The notes: a model not told the origin generated them from the sequence alone. A stretch of 64,000 bases of DNA from Pseudomonadota bacterium (GCA_026388275.1 JAPLKB010000058.1:676-64675), one strand, 5' to 3'. Positions 18,540 to 28,118 are shown, counted from the first letter of the stretch. Program-made: numbers and translations.

Positions 18540-19757
18540 TTATCGCTCTATAACCTTTATTTTTGATCCATTCCTAAGTTTATTTGAAGGGGTTGTCACT
18601 ATTTTATCTCCTGCATTTATCCCGTTTGTTATCTCAATCATTTCGCCAAAGGTTCTACCGGTAGTCACAGGTGTTTGTGTAACACTATTTCCTTTAACGA
18701 GGAAAACCATTTTTTTGCCGCTAAGTTCAACAATGGCCTTATTCCCGATAAGTGTTCTCGGTTTTTCATCAGCTTCACTTACAGATTTTGAGAGGAAGGC
18801 TACCTTTGCGCTCATTTCAGGAAGTATGCGGATGTCTTTGCCAATAAAACGAACCTTTACCATTACTGTTGCTTTGCTTCTGTCAGCAGTAGGGACGATC
18901 ATGTGTATAATCCCGCGAAACCTTGAATCAGGAAAAGCATCGAGTTGGATTTCACAAGGCTGTCCTACCCTGATTTTCTCAAGATTAGACTCGGAAACAT
19001 CAGCCTCTACCTGCAGTGAATCCATATCAGCTATTGTTACAACAGCAGCCTTTGCATTTGCGGCTGCTCCCAGAGGGGTTATAATATCACCTATATCGGC
19101 ATTTTTTGTCAGCACGATGGCGTCAAAAGGGGCACGTATCGTGGCATACCCTAATGTTACACGGGTATTTTCGAGCGCTGCAGCATATGATTTTACCGAT
19201 GCTTCCCCGCCGGTAACTGCCGCCGCAGCTTTTTTGTAACGAGCTTCTGCTGAATCATAGGATGCTTTTGTAGTAAATTCTTTCTCCAGAAGGTTCTTTT
19301 CCCTAGTAAAATTGATGCCTGCATCTTTTAATTCTGCCTTGTACTGCTCAAGGTTTGACCGTGCAGCTTCAAGATTGGCAGCAGCCTGCTTCTCAAGAGC
19401 AACAATGTCATCATTTTCAAGCTTTGCAATGACCTCTCCCTTTTTGACCTTACTTCCTTCCTCTACGTGAAGGGATAAAATCTTGCCGGTTATTTTGGAT
19501 GCTACCGCAGCCTTACGTTGTGGCACAACATAACCACTGGCATTTAACAGGGCAAAGGTCTGAGCAGGGTAGACTTGCGATACAGTTGCAATATCAACCT
19601 GAACAGCGAAGGTGAATACCCCTTTTATATAGAGGAGCATGATTATTAAAATAAGAAATATTGCCGATATCCAATAGAACAATTTTTTACTTGATCCTTG
19701 CCGTATCGTTGTCTTAGATTTGTCTATCTTAAGTTTTGAAAGATCTTCATCAGCCAT
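18540..19757 (-). CDS. HlyD/MacA-type periplasmic adaptor (membrane fusion protein)
   Basis: A 405-residue adaptor anchored by one N-terminal helix (about 25-48). The halves of a lipoyl domain (around 70-110 and 190-225) flank a coiled-coil hairpin (LEKQAAANLEAARSNLEQYK). A beta-barrel domain and a membrane-proximal domain follow. Such proteins link an inner-membrane ABC unit to an outer-membrane channel. ATG 19757 follows GGAGT. First gene of the four-gene export operon (adaptor, ATPase, two permeases). No TolC-like channel lies in this window. Confidence 0.88.
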   Translation of the reverse strand: MADEDLSKLKIDKSKTTIRQGSSKKLFYWISAIFLILIIMLLYIKGVFTFAVQVDIATVSQVYPAQTFALLNASGYVVPQRKAAVASKITGKILSLHVEEGSKVKKGEVIAKLENDDIVALEKQAAANLEAARSNLEQYKAELKDAGINFTREKNLLEKEFTTKASYDSAEARYKKAAAAVTGGEASVKSYAAALENTRVTLGYATIRAPFDAIVLTKNADIGDIITPLGAAANAKAAVVTIADMDSLQVEADVSESNLEKIRVGQPCEIQLDAFPDSRFRGIIHMIVPTADRSKATVMVKVRFIGKDIRILPEMSAKVAFLSKSVSEADEKPRTLIGNKAIVELSGKKMVFLVKGNSVTQTPVTTGRTFGEMIEITNGINAGDKIVTTPSNKLRNGSKIKVIER

Positions 19758-19999
19758 TTATTGACTCCTTATGTACTTTTCTACTACTTTTCCTGAAAAA
19801 AATCATGCCGTACTGTCAAGGAATGCATTGAGATTCCGTCCTCATTTGCTTTTTTTCGCTCAATCCTGATAAATAAGGTATTATATTGTTGTATATTTGT
19901 AGCATTTTGTTTATTAATTATAGATAATTTACATTATTTAGATTGATGGTAACAACGAAAAAGGGAGAGGTTTACCAATATTCTTCATTGGAGGGGTGA

Positions 20000-20980
20000 G
20001 TGAAGGTATATTTCTGGGGGACACGGGGTTCATTGCCTGCTTCTTACACATCTGAAATAATAAGGAAAAAAATATTTAATATTATCAAGGCATCGCAAGG
20101 CCTAAGGCTTTGTAGTGATGAGGATATTGAGAAATTTATTTGCAACGATCCTATAAACAGAAACCTTAATTTCTCTGCAACCGGTAGTTATGGCAGCAAT
20201 ACCTCATGCATGGAAATAGACGGAGGCGACGATTATATCATCTGTGATGCCGGAACCGGGTTAAGAGACTTTGGAAACGATGTTATGAAATCTGCTGCTA
20301 AAGGACCCCAGGAAAAGTCTAATGTATTCCACATTTTCATATCTCATCTCCATTGGGATCATATACAGGGGTTCCCTTTTTTCGTACCCGCCTTTATCCC
20401 GGGGAACCAGGTGCATATATATGGATTTCATAAAGAACTGGAACATGCCTTTATAACCCAGCAGGAATATCCATTTTTCCCTATACCTCTTAAATCATTG
20501 AGCGCAGATATAAGATTTAACATGCTGGAAGAAAATAAAGAATATAAGATAGCCGGCTTTACCGTTAAAGGTATCAAACAGAACCATCCCGGGGATTCTT
20601 ATGGATACAGGTTTGAAAAAGATGGCAAAAGTATCGTGTACTCAACTGATTCGGAACATAAAGAGAATGCTTGCGACGAGGAATACAGTTTTAGAAATTT
20701 CTTCAAAAATGCCGATCTTCTTGTTTTTGATGCTCAATATTCCTTTGCCGATGCGACTTCTGCAAAGGAAAACTGGGGTCATTCAAATAATATTGTAGCT
20801 GTGGAGCTAAGCGTAAAGGCCGGTGTGAAACATCTGTGTATCTATCATAACGAGCCTACCTTCGATGATGAAGGTTTGGATGATTTTTTGGAGAATACAA
20901 GGCGGTATTTAAAAATTTATTCAGAAACATCTCAACTCACGATAGATATTGCTTATGACGGTATGCAGATTGGTTTATAG
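20000..20980 (+). CDS. MBL-fold metallo-hydrolase
   Basis: A 326-residue metallo-beta-lactamase-fold hydrolase. It opens KVYFWGTRGSLPAS, a glycine-rich start seen in PhnP/RNase Z-like members, and carries the dimetal motif HLHWDH followed by a later Asp and His (FDAQY, CIYHNEP). Substrate unknown; phosphodiester hydrolysis would be typical. The start is GTG 20000, supported by GGAGG (19990-19994) and because the conserved fold begins immediately. An N-terminal insert (residues 22-55) before the glycine-rich strand is unusual but seen in some relatives. Appears monocistronic. Confidence 0.82.
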   Translation: MKVYFWGTRGSLPASYTSEIIRKKIFNIIKASQGLRLCSDEDIEKFICNDPINRNLNFSATGSYGSNTSCMEIDGGDDYIICDAGTGLRDFGNDVMKSAAKGPQEKSNVFHIFISHLHWDHIQGFPFFVPAFIPGNQVHIYGFHKELEHAFITQQEYPFFPIPLKSLSADIRFNMLEENKEYKIAGFTVKGIKQNHPGDSYGYRFEKDGKSIVYSTDSEHKENACDEEYSFRNFFKNADLLVFDAQYSFADATSAKENWGHSNNIVAVELSVKAGVKHLCIYHNEPTFDDEGLDDFLENTRRYLKIYSETSQLTIDIAYDGMQIGL

Positions 20981-21051
20981 AAAAAATTTGTAATCTGCTT
21001 TACATAGTAGCTTTCCTGTGTTAAAAATTCCAAAAAGTCCTAAGGTGGAAA

Positions 21052-22038
21052 ATGATTACAGGAATAGGAAGTTTCCCTTTTACAGACATAGACGAGGCCA
21101 TTGATGTAATATTTTCTGTTTGTCCGGAAATACCTTTTTGGCCGCAGTTGCCTAAAAGATCTAATAGAGAAAATATGTACACAACTTTTCTTGAGGCAGT
21201 GCCATGCATTGTTCTTGATGATATTAACGGCACAGTTTTTATGAATACGGAAGAGACAAAAGGTATAGAACAATTCTATGAAGATTACTATAGCGGAAAT
21301 TTAGGGGTTTTCTCGCTTTCTAAGAAGGTGGCTCCAGGTTTTTACAAATTTTTAGAGAGACTTAAAGATATAAAGGAAAATGTTTGTTTTATTAAAGGTC
21401 AATTAACAGGACCTTTCAGCATGGGACTTGGTTTAAAGGATGAAAACGGCAAACCTATAATATACAATCATAGTTTTTTCGATATTATTAAAAAAGCCCT
21501 GAACATGAAGGCAAAATGGATGGTTAATGCCTTTAAAACAATGTATCCCGAAAAGGATGTGATTATTTTTTTTGATGAGCCCTACATGGTTTCATTTGGT
21601 TCAGCCTACGTGTCCATATCAAAGGAAGAGACAATTTCCCTACTGAATGAAACATTGGAAGGAATAGATGCAAAAACAGGTGTCCATTGCTGCGGGAATA
21701 CAGACTGGTCGGTACTATTTGGTGCTAATGTCGATATTGTAAACTATGATGCCTATAACTTTTTGGAGACAATATTTTTTTTCAAAGAAGATCTGTCAAA
21801 GTTTCTGAAAAGAGGCGGATGGATATCTCCTGGTTTTATTCCTTCATCTGAGGAAGTGTTAAATATATCAAAAGACGATATTATAAAACTTATGGACAGG
21901 TTTGCAGAGTTTATGATGAATCTTGACCTGAAGTCTGAAAGCAAGAACTGGCTTTTAACAACAAGCTGTGGACTTGGCAGCCTAAATATCCCTGAAGCCA
22001 AAAGGGCAATGGAACTGCTTAAGGAGATTTCATCTTAA
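21052..22038 (+). CDS. Core MetE/UROD-like methyltransferase
   Basis: This 328-residue protein belongs to the cobalamin-independent methionine synthase / uroporphyrinogen decarboxylase superfamily of TIM barrels. Candidate zinc ligands are visible: His and Cys in VHCCGNTDW and a Cys in TTSCGLGSL near the end. It is far shorter than classical MetE (about 750 residues) and lacks the N-terminal half, like the core-MetE proteins of anaerobes that use a methyl-corrinoid donor. Either methionine synthesis from a corrinoid protein or another methyl transfer is possible. ATG 21052 follows AAGGTGG. Confidence 0.7.
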   Translation: MITGIGSFPFTDIDEAIDVIFSVCPEIPFWPQLPKRSNRENMYTTFLEAVPCIVLDDINGTVFMNTEETKGIEQFYEDYYSGNLGVFSLSKKVAPGFYKFLERLKDIKENVCFIKGQLTGPFSMGLGLKDENGKPIIYNHSFFDIIKKALNMKAKWMVNAFKTMYPEKDVIIFFDEPYMVSFGSAYVSISKEETISLLNETLEGIDAKTGVHCCGNTDWSVLFGANVDIVNYDAYNFLETIFFFKEDLSKFLKRGGWISPGFIPSSEEVLNISKDDIIKLMDRFAEFMMNLDLKSESKNWLLTTSCGLGSLNIPEAKRAMELLKEISS

Positions 22039-22136
22039 AAAACTGTTTTATAGGCGATAAAAAACACTATCGTAAACCAGACAAATCTGCTCTTCAATAT
22101 TTACTACCTTCAAAATTTATATACTACATTCTCAAA

Positions 22137-22970
22137 TTATACGTTACGCCCGAACACAAATCCGCACCAGGCATTTTTCTTTTCTGTTTGTGTGAGTAAA
22201 AAAGGATGAAAAAGAGGAACCAGCTTTTTTCTTTCCTTCCACAATATGCCGGAGACGATGATGTACCCATATCTTTTCACGAATTCTTTTATCTTTTCCG
22301 AGTAACTGGTGAATGTCCTGATATCAAGGTTTGCCAATACAATATCATATCTTCCTGAAACATGCTGGAGATCTGTACAGGCGAGGGATATTTTTTCCGT
22401 ATTGTTGAGAGCGACGTTCTTTTTTGCAGAAAAAACCGTATCAGCATCATTATCAATTGAAGTGACTTTCCTTGCTCCGAGAAGGACAGCATTTATAGAA
22501 AGTATTCCTGAGCCACACCCGAGATCAAGAACTGTTTTGTCCTCCATGTTAATATGCTCCATAAGTTTCATCATTATTCTTGTTGATTCGTGCCTGCCAG
22601 TTCCAAAAGCCATTCCCGGATCAATGATGATCGATCTTCTATTTGTATTCTGTTTGTTCCAGGGAGCAAAGATAGTTATGTCGCCAATTTTTATTGGCCG
22701 AAAATATTTTTTTGTCAGCCCGGCATAGTCCTGTTGTTCTTCTTTTTTAATATCGGTTTTCTTAATATTAATTTTCAGCTTTTTGAGATATTCAAGGTAT
22801 ATTTCAATGTCTTCAGGATAGGATTTTATTACAATATCGTTGCCGTTTTCTTCAATCCATGTTCCGGAATTTGATAAAAGACTGTATATTTCTTCAGTAA
22901 ACAGTTCTTCTGTTCCTTTTTCTGTCAGGATGTCTACACGTGTTTTAAATGTTTTTTGTGTTTGTTTCAC
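22137..22970 (-). CDS. prmA: Ribosomal protein L11 methyltransferase (PrmA-like)
   Basis: A 277-residue SAM-dependent methyltransferase. The PrmA motif DPGMAFGTGRHESTR is complete. The SAM-binding loop LDLGCGSGILSINA follows, and VLANLDI takes the place of the usual NILA-type catalytic strand. The N-terminal ~80 residues correspond to the substrate-binding domain. It would methylate L11; some PrmA-like proteins have other targets. The start seems to be GTG 22970, as no in-frame ATG is near and no strong ribosome-binding site is seen. Confidence 0.85.
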   Translation of the reverse strand: MKQTQKTFKTRVDILTEKGTEELFTEEIYSLLSNSGTWIEENGNDIVIKSYPEDIEIYLEYLKKLKINIKKTDIKKEEQQDYAGLTKKYFRPIKIGDITIFAPWNKQNTNRRSIIIDPGMAFGTGRHESTRIMMKLMEHINMEDKTVLDLGCGSGILSINAVLLGARKVTSIDNDADTVFSAKKNVALNNTEKISLACTDLQHVSGRYDIVLANLDIRTFTSYSEKIKEFVKRYGYIIVSGILWKERKKLVPLFHPFLLTQTEKKNAWCGFVFGRNV

Positions 22971-23014
22971 AAATATTTGTCATTCAGTTGAAGAAATGGA
23001 TTTAAAGAACTTTC

Positions 23015-23887
23015 TCATACATTGGGATAAATTATATTACCCATTCTGGACGCATCATAGCCGGTAAAATCCTTAATGTGAGTATGCAGAACAGGTTGCT
23101 CAAAAAATGTCAGGAAGTTCTTTACATAGCTACTGAGGGAATGTTCCTTTGGAATGACCATGTCGAACCTTTCCCTGAATAAAGGGACAAAGTTTAAGCC
23201 GAGCATGTGGGCTAAATGTATAACACCAAAAGCAACATCAGCATTACCCTTTACAACATTCAAGCCTGCCTGAAGGTGCGATTCTACTTCGTTGTTGTAT
23301 CCTTTAATATCTGATGGATCTATCTTCTTTTCTCTGAGCAGAAAGTCGAAGAGAAGTCTGGTGCCTGACCCCTGGTTCCTGTTTATAAATGTTGCACCTT
23401 TAGCTGCAATATCCTCAATGGAGTTTATTACTTTTGAATTATTTTTCTGGAGATAAAGCCCTTGTTCCCTGAAGAACATTTGAATGACAATATAATCATC
23501 ACCTGAAAGGTATCTTTCTATATAAGAGGTATTATATTCTTTTTTTTCTATATCAAGAATGTGGACACAGGACATGGTTGCAGCGCCTTTTTTTAAGGCT
23601 TTTAATCCGTTGATGCTTCCGACAGGTGCATAGTAGATTGTAGAGCTGTTTTTGCTATTATACACATCAATAATCCTGCGTAACAGGATATCATCACTGC
23701 CTGCAATAAATATATTTTCTTCTCTTGCGGTACTTTCTAGTATCCATTTATCGATCGTCTCTTTTGTAAATGCTATCTTGCCGCCAATTTTTATATGCGG
23801 CAGTTTTGATTCCTGAACGAGTTTATAAATCTTTTTCTCGTTTATTTTTAAATACTTTGAAAGATCTCTTGCAGATATAATTTCCAT
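23015..23887 (-). CDS. HTH plus periplasmic-binding-domain regulator, probably molybdate/tungstate-responsive
   Basis: A 290-residue protein. Residues 1-50 are an excisionase/MerR-type helix-turn-helix (SARDLSKYLKINEKKIYKLVQ, then LPHIKIGGKIAFTKETIDKW). Residues 55-275 are a PBP-like ligand domain (PF12727 type) with a candidate oxyanion loop NRNQGSGTRLLFDF. It has no signal peptide, so it senses a small ligand inside the cell. It is divergent from the tungstate transporter cluster with 179 bases between, which suggests that it controls that cluster and binds tungstate or molybdate. The ligand is inferred from context only. Confidence 0.75.
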   Translation of the reverse strand: MEIISARDLSKYLKINEKKIYKLVQESKLPHIKIGGKIAFTKETIDKWILESTAREENIFIAGSDDILLRRIIDVYNSKNSSTIYYAPVGSINGLKALKKGAATMSCVHILDIEKKEYNTSYIERYLSGDDYIVIQMFFREQGLYLQKNNSKVINSIEDIAAKGATFINRNQGSGTRLLFDFLLREKKIDPSDIKGYNNEVESHLQAGLNVVKGNADVAFGVIHLAHMLGLNFVPLFRERFDMVIPKEHSLSSYVKNFLTFFEQPVLHTHIKDFTGYDASRMGNIIYPNV

Positions 23888-24066
23888 TTATTAATTATAA
23901 CTAAAAGAAAGAATATTATCAAATTTAAAATATAAGTTTTTTCAATAAATGCAGTTCTATAAAATATTTATTGTTAGTAATGTAGCATAAAGGTAATTAA
24001 ATATATTAAATGGTAATAATAAGGGTGTTTAAAGGCATTTTATAATGCAGTTGTCTTGATTTTACG

Positions 24067-25002
24067 ATGTTTATAGTATATTCTATAAAATTAACTGAAG
24101 ATATTAGCTATTCAGGGAGTGTCGAAATAAAATATTTCTTTTTCACAGTTGCATTATGCATCGTTTTTGTTTTGCCTCATTCCGGTAATGCGGAAAGTAG
24201 TAATTTTATCCTTTTGTCAAGTACAATAGGTCCTATCGATTCAGGTATCGTCAGTGTTCTGGAAGATCAGTTTGAAAAAGAGACAGGGATAAGGGTGCGC
24301 CACGTTGGTGCAGGGACCGGTGCCGCCCTGGATATTGCACGAAAAGGCAATGTTGATCTTGTCATGGTCCATGCCAAATCACTTGAAGAGAAATTTATAC
24401 AGGAGGGATTCGGAACAGAAAGGATTGACCTCATGTATAACGATTTTGTTATTGTAGGCCCCAAGGACGACCCTGCCGGTATCAGGGGAATGAAGCAGGC
24501 CACGGAAGCCATTAAGCAGGTTTCTGCAAAAGGTGCAGCATTTATTACAAGGGGAGATAAATCAGGAACACATATGGCAGAGATGGCGCTTTGGGAGAAG
24601 GCTGGTATAAAGCCTGCGGGCGCATGGTATGTAGCTTACGAAAAAGGTGCAGAGGGAAATGTCCCCACTCTTCGATTTACAGACCAGAAGGGCGCATATA
24701 CAGTCATCGACAGGGCAACATTTCTTTCGATTAAAGACTCAATCAAACTTTTAGTGCTTGCGGAAGGCGATGAAGTCCTTTTAAACTATATTTCTCTGAT
24801 CCCGGTAAATCCTAAAAAATTTACTGGAGTAAATGAGAAGGATACTGCAACATTTGTCCAGTGGCTCACAGCGACGGACAAAGGCCAGGCCATTATCAGG
24901 GACTTCGGCAAAGACAAATATGGCAGTCCTCTTTTCTTCCCGAATTCAAAGGAATGGAAGGATGCTCAAAGGGTAAAAAATAATATTCTTATAAAGGAGT
25001 GA
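24067..25002 (+). CDS. TupA-like periplasmic oxyanion-binding protein, divergent paralogue
   Basis: A periplasmic substrate-binding protein related to tungstate-binding TupA, next to a more orthodox paralogue. Similar blocks are DLVMVHAKS, FITRGDKSGTH and KYGSPLFFPNS. The binding motif is altered: SSTIGPIDSGI replaces TTTSTQDSGLLD. As written, ATG 24067 adds about 20 residues before a good signal peptide (KYFFFTVALCIVFVLPHSGNA) and has no ribosome-binding site. A fine AGGGAG (24114-24119) sits seven bases before an in-frame ATA (24127). The true start may be that ATA or a mutated ATG. First gene of the transporter cluster; ligand uncertain. Confidence 0.8.
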   Translation: MFIVYSIKLTEDISYSGSVEIKYFFFTVALCIVFVLPHSGNAESSNFILLSSTIGPIDSGIVSVLEDQFEKETGIRVRHVGAGTGAALDIARKGNVDLVMVHAKSLEEKFIQEGFGTERIDLMYNDFVIVGPKDDPAGIRGMKQATEAIKQVSAKGAAFITRGDKSGTHMAEMALWEKAGIKPAGAWYVAYEKGAEGNVPTLRFTDQKGAYTVIDRATFLSIKDSIKLLVLAEGDEVLLNYISLIPVNPKKFTGVNEKDTATFVQWLTATDKGQAIIRDFGKDKYGSPLFFPNSKEWKDAQRVKNNILIKE

Positions 25003-25007
25003 GAGTT

Positions 25008-25856
25008 ATGAAAAAATTGGTAAGTTTATCAATAATCTTATTGGCAATATTTTTATTGTCCGGCATTTCACCTGTTCAGGCTATAGATAAGAACATAATT
25101 ATGGCTACTACGACAAGCACCCAGGATTCAGGTCTTCTCGATGTACTTTTGCCTGTTTTTGAAAAGAAGACGGGCTATTTTGTGAAAACTATTGCTGTCG
25201 GATCAGGACAGGCAATGGCAATGGGCCAGAAAGGAGAAGCAGATGTACTGCTTGTTCATTCCCCGGCTGCCGAACAGGTGTTCGTGAAAGAGGGCTATGG
25301 TATCAACAGAAGACTTGTTATGCACAATGACTATGTTGTTGTGGGACCGGCCTCAGACCCTGCGAAAATCAAAGGCATGAAATCTACCATAGATGTCTTC
25401 AAAAAAATAGCTTCGACTGGAAATGTTTTTATGTCAAGGGGCGATAATTCCGGAACACATTCAAAAGAAAAGGATATCTGGAAAAAAGCCGGTGTGAAAT
25501 ATGAAGGTGAAAAGTGGTATCAGCAGACGGGTCTTGGTATGGGACAGACATTGAATGTTGCGTCAGAGAAAGCGGCATATACACTGGCTGACCGCGGCAC
25601 TTACATGGCATTAAAGAAAAGACTCAGCCTTGACATACTTGCCGAGGGTGACTCCGTACTTCTTAATATTTACCATGTAATCGAAGTAAATCCTTCAAAA
25701 TGGCCCAAAGTAAATGCTCCCGGAGCCAGAGCATTCGCAGATTTTATGGTATCAAAGGAAGTGCAGGACATTGTTAAGACATTTGGCGTGGACAAGTTCG
25801 GTTCTCCGCTTTTCTTCCCTGATGCAGGCAAAAAGGTAGAGGATCTTGGGAAGTAA
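25008..25856 (+). CDS. tupA: Tungstate ABC transporter substrate-binding protein
   Basis: A 282-residue periplasmic protein with signal peptide (MKKLVSLSIILLAIFLLSG, cleavage near PVQA). The TupA fingerprint TTTSTQDSGLLD directly follows the signal, with oxyanion-binding Thr/Ser residues, and SRGDNSGTH lies mid-protein. It captures tungstate, or possibly molybdate, for the TupBC transporter. ATG 25008 is eight bases after AAAGGAG; GTG 24999 lies inside that site. It begins right after the paralogue's stop. A terminator-like hairpin follows before the permease gene. Confidence 0.93.
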   Translation: MKKLVSLSIILLAIFLLSGISPVQAIDKNIIMATTTSTQDSGLLDVLLPVFEKKTGYFVKTIAVGSGQAMAMGQKGEADVLLVHSPAAEQVFVKEGYGINRRLVMHNDYVVVGPASDPAKIKGMKSTIDVFKKIASTGNVFMSRGDNSGTHSKEKDIWKKAGVKYEGEKWYQQTGLGMGQTLNVASEKAAYTLADRGTYMALKKRLSLDILAEGDSVLLNIYHVIEVNPSKWPKVNAPGARAFADFMVSKEVQDIVKTFGVDKFGSPLFFPDAGKKVEDLGK

Positions 25857-25932
25857 GTACAAAGATCTTAAGGATTACAAAATACTAATAAAATAAAAAA
25901 GCATATAGAATAATATTTTATTTACAGTTAAA

Positions 25933-25979
25933 CTTGCTTTACCTTGATTTGCTTTGCAGGGTAAAGCAAGATTTTTTTT
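25933..25979 (+). terminator. Intrinsic terminator-like hairpin between tupA and tupB
   Basis: CTTGCTTTACC (25933-25943) pairs perfectly with 25960-25970, followed by A and eight T. It lies inside the transporter cluster, so it probably causes partial termination, leaving the binding protein more abundant than the membrane subunits. Confidence 0.7.
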
Positions 25980-25994
25980 GTAACAGGGGTCAAG

Positions 25995-26693
25995 ATGGAC
26001 TTGATTTTTGAAGGAATTAAGAAGGCAATTCTATTGCTCTTTACCATGGACCGCGAAGTGCTGGAGATTACCTTCCTGTCTCTAAAGGTTTCCGGTATAG
26101 CAACTATAATCAGTCTGCTTATCGGTATATCAATCGGCACACTTGTTGCCCTTACACGATTCCCGGGAAAAAAAATAGTTGTGAGTCTTATCAATACTGC
26201 CATGGGATTACCGCCTGTTGTAGTTGGACTTTTTGTTTCAATTTTTTTATGGCGAAGCGGCCCATTAGGTTTTTTAGGACTTCTTTATACTCCATCAGCT
26301 ATTATTATTGCACAGTCTGTCATAGCTACCCCGATAGTGATGGGTATTACTGTTGCAGCTATGCAGCAGCTTCCAAAAAAAATGAGGCTTCAGATACTTG
26401 CCCTTGGCGCTAACAGGCTTCAGATGGTCTGGATGCTTATTAAAGAAGCAAAGCTTTCTTTACTGGCAGCAGTTATGGCAGGTTTTGGCGGAGTAATTTC
26501 AGAAGTAGGTGCTTCAATAATGGTCGGTGGAAACATAAAAGGTTATACACGTGTCCTTACAACAGCTACTGTAATGGAAACAAGCAAGGGCAATTTCGAT
26601 ATCGCTATCGCTTTGAGTATAATATTGCTTGCCCTGGCGTATTTTATAAATATTATTTTGACGTATGTGCAGCAGAGAGAAAGACCAAAGTGA
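25995..26693 (+). CDS. tupB: Tungstate ABC transporter permease
   Basis: A 232-residue inner-membrane permease with about five to six hydrophobic helices. The ABC-permease EAA-like loop lies at ALGANRLQMVWMLIKEAKLSLLAAVMAGFGGVISEVGA. Length and sequence fit the TupB/WtpB-type permeases that pair with TupA. Start ATG 25995 follows AGGGG. The gene is downstream of the terminator-like hairpin and upstream of the ATPase. Confidence 0.92.
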   Translation: MDLIFEGIKKAILLLFTMDREVLEITFLSLKVSGIATIISLLIGISIGTLVALTRFPGKKIVVSLINTAMGLPPVVVGLFVSIFLWRSGPLGFLGLLYTPSAIIIAQSVIATPIVMGITVAAMQQLPKKMRLQILALGANRLQMVWMLIKEAKLSLLAAVMAGFGGVISEVGASIMVGGNIKGYTRVLTTATVMETSKGNFDIAIALSIILLALAYFINIILTYVQQRERPK

Positions 26694-26752
26694 TAACAAT
26701 AATTAAGAATTTGGAATGTTAGAATTCATAATTATTGATGAAGGCCGTTACG

Positions 26753-27877
26753 ATGGATGAAAATAAAAATATATATATACTTAAAGCACTTAAAATTAAG
26801 GTCGAAAGAGGAAATACTATTCTTGTCGACATACCTTTTTTTGCTATAAGAGAAGGCGAGACTGTATCGCTTATCGGTCCTAACGGTGCAGGAAAAACAA
26901 CTCTCCTGCAAACCCTTTGCTATTTATTAAAACCTTTTGAAGGTGAAATATATTTCAGAGGTGACAGAGTAGGGGAAAAATATCCTTTGAACGGATACAG
27001 GCGCAAGCTTGCCATGGTTTTTCAGGAGCCTCTGCTTTTTGATACAACAGTTTTTAACAATGTTGCATCAGGTCTGAAATTCAGGGGGGTTAAAAGATCA
27101 GAAATCAAAAACATAGTTATGGATAATTTACGCCGCTTTGGTATTGAACATCTTAGTGACCGTTCGGCCAGAACGCTTTCAGGCGGAGAAGCGCAGAGGA
27201 CAAGCCTTGCAAGAGCATTTGCCACAATGCCGGAGATATTGCTTCTTGATGAGCCTTTTTCAGCTCTTGACCCTCCCACACGTGAAGCTCTGGTGGAGGA
27301 TGTGGAAAAAATATTAAAAAAATCCGGGATTACAAGCATACTTGTTACTCATGACCGGATGGAAGCATTAAGGCTTTCTCATCGCATTGCAGTAATGAAG
27401 GATGGACAAATTCTGCAGATAGGCTCTCCAGCTGAAATAATGAATCATCCGGCCAGTGAGTTTGTTGCTTCCTTTGTGGGTGTTGAGACAACGCTTGACG
27501 GAACAGTTGCAGGAAAAGAAGACGGTGTCCTTACAGTCTCAGTTGAAGGGCAAATTATTGAAGCTGTTGGAGATATGAATATCGGAGAACATGTAATTCT
27601 TTGCATAAGACCGGAACAGGTTGTTGTCTCACATAATTCCGTAAAAGGATCGACAAGTTTAAGAAATATATTTTCGGGAACCGTATTAAAAGTAACCCCA
27701 CTCGGGCCCTATCAGAAAATACATCTTGATTGCGGTTTCCCTCTGGTGGCGTATATTACGAACAGTTCAAACAGGAAACTTGCCTTAGAGGAAGGAAAAG
27801 AAATAACCGCGTCCTTTAAAGCAACATCTGTTCATGTAATAGCAGCAAAAGAATCTAATAATACACAAAAGGTATAA
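26753..27877 (+). CDS. tupC: Tungstate ABC transporter ATPase with TOBE domain
   Basis: An ATPase of about 374 residues. It shows Walker A GPNGAGKTT near residue 45, signature LSGGEAQRTSLARA, Walker B ILLLDEPFSALD and the switch His in LVTHD. From about residue 240 a regulatory extension ends in a TOBE-like domain (FSGTVLKVTPLGPYQKIHLDCGF), the module that binds molybdate or tungstate in ModC/WtpC. I prefer ATG 26753, with GAAGG eight bases upstream; ATG 26738 is possible. The TOBE domain could allow feedback inhibition by the oxyanion. Confidence 0.92.
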   Translation: MDENKNIYILKALKIKVERGNTILVDIPFFAIREGETVSLIGPNGAGKTTLLQTLCYLLKPFEGEIYFRGDRVGEKYPLNGYRRKLAMVFQEPLLFDTTVFNNVASGLKFRGVKRSEIKNIVMDNLRRFGIEHLSDRSARTLSGGEAQRTSLARAFATMPEILLLDEPFSALDPPTREALVEDVEKILKKSGITSILVTHDRMEALRLSHRIAVMKDGQILQIGSPAEIMNHPASEFVASFVGVETTLDGTVAGKEDGVLTVSVEGQIIEAVGDMNIGEHVILCIRPEQVVVSHNSVKGSTSLRNIFSGTVLKVTPLGPYQKIHLDCGFPLVAYITNSSNRKLALEEGKEITASFKATSVHVIAAKESNNTQKV

Positions 27878-28118
27878 TTCAGGATATTTTTCGAAATAAA
27901 TATTATTTTAGGATACGGTTAATTCAAATAGCGCAAAAAATGTTAACATGATTAACAACAGATAAATATGCATAATTATTATGATAATAGAAATTGGCCG
28001 ACTTGACAAGTAGTAAAATGTATGCTTAAACTAAAAAATATAGAAACTGTTCAGTGCCTCTTTAATTAGGTGTTATTGAGATACTGACAGAGTTTTAAAA
28101 AAAAGGAGGTATAGTATA

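Noticed and set aside
28003-28031. Sigma-70 promoter upstream of the 76-residue gene
   Set aside because: TTGACA is present at 28003-28008, but no good -10 hexamer lies at 16-18 bases; the best (TATGCT) is only 12 bases away.
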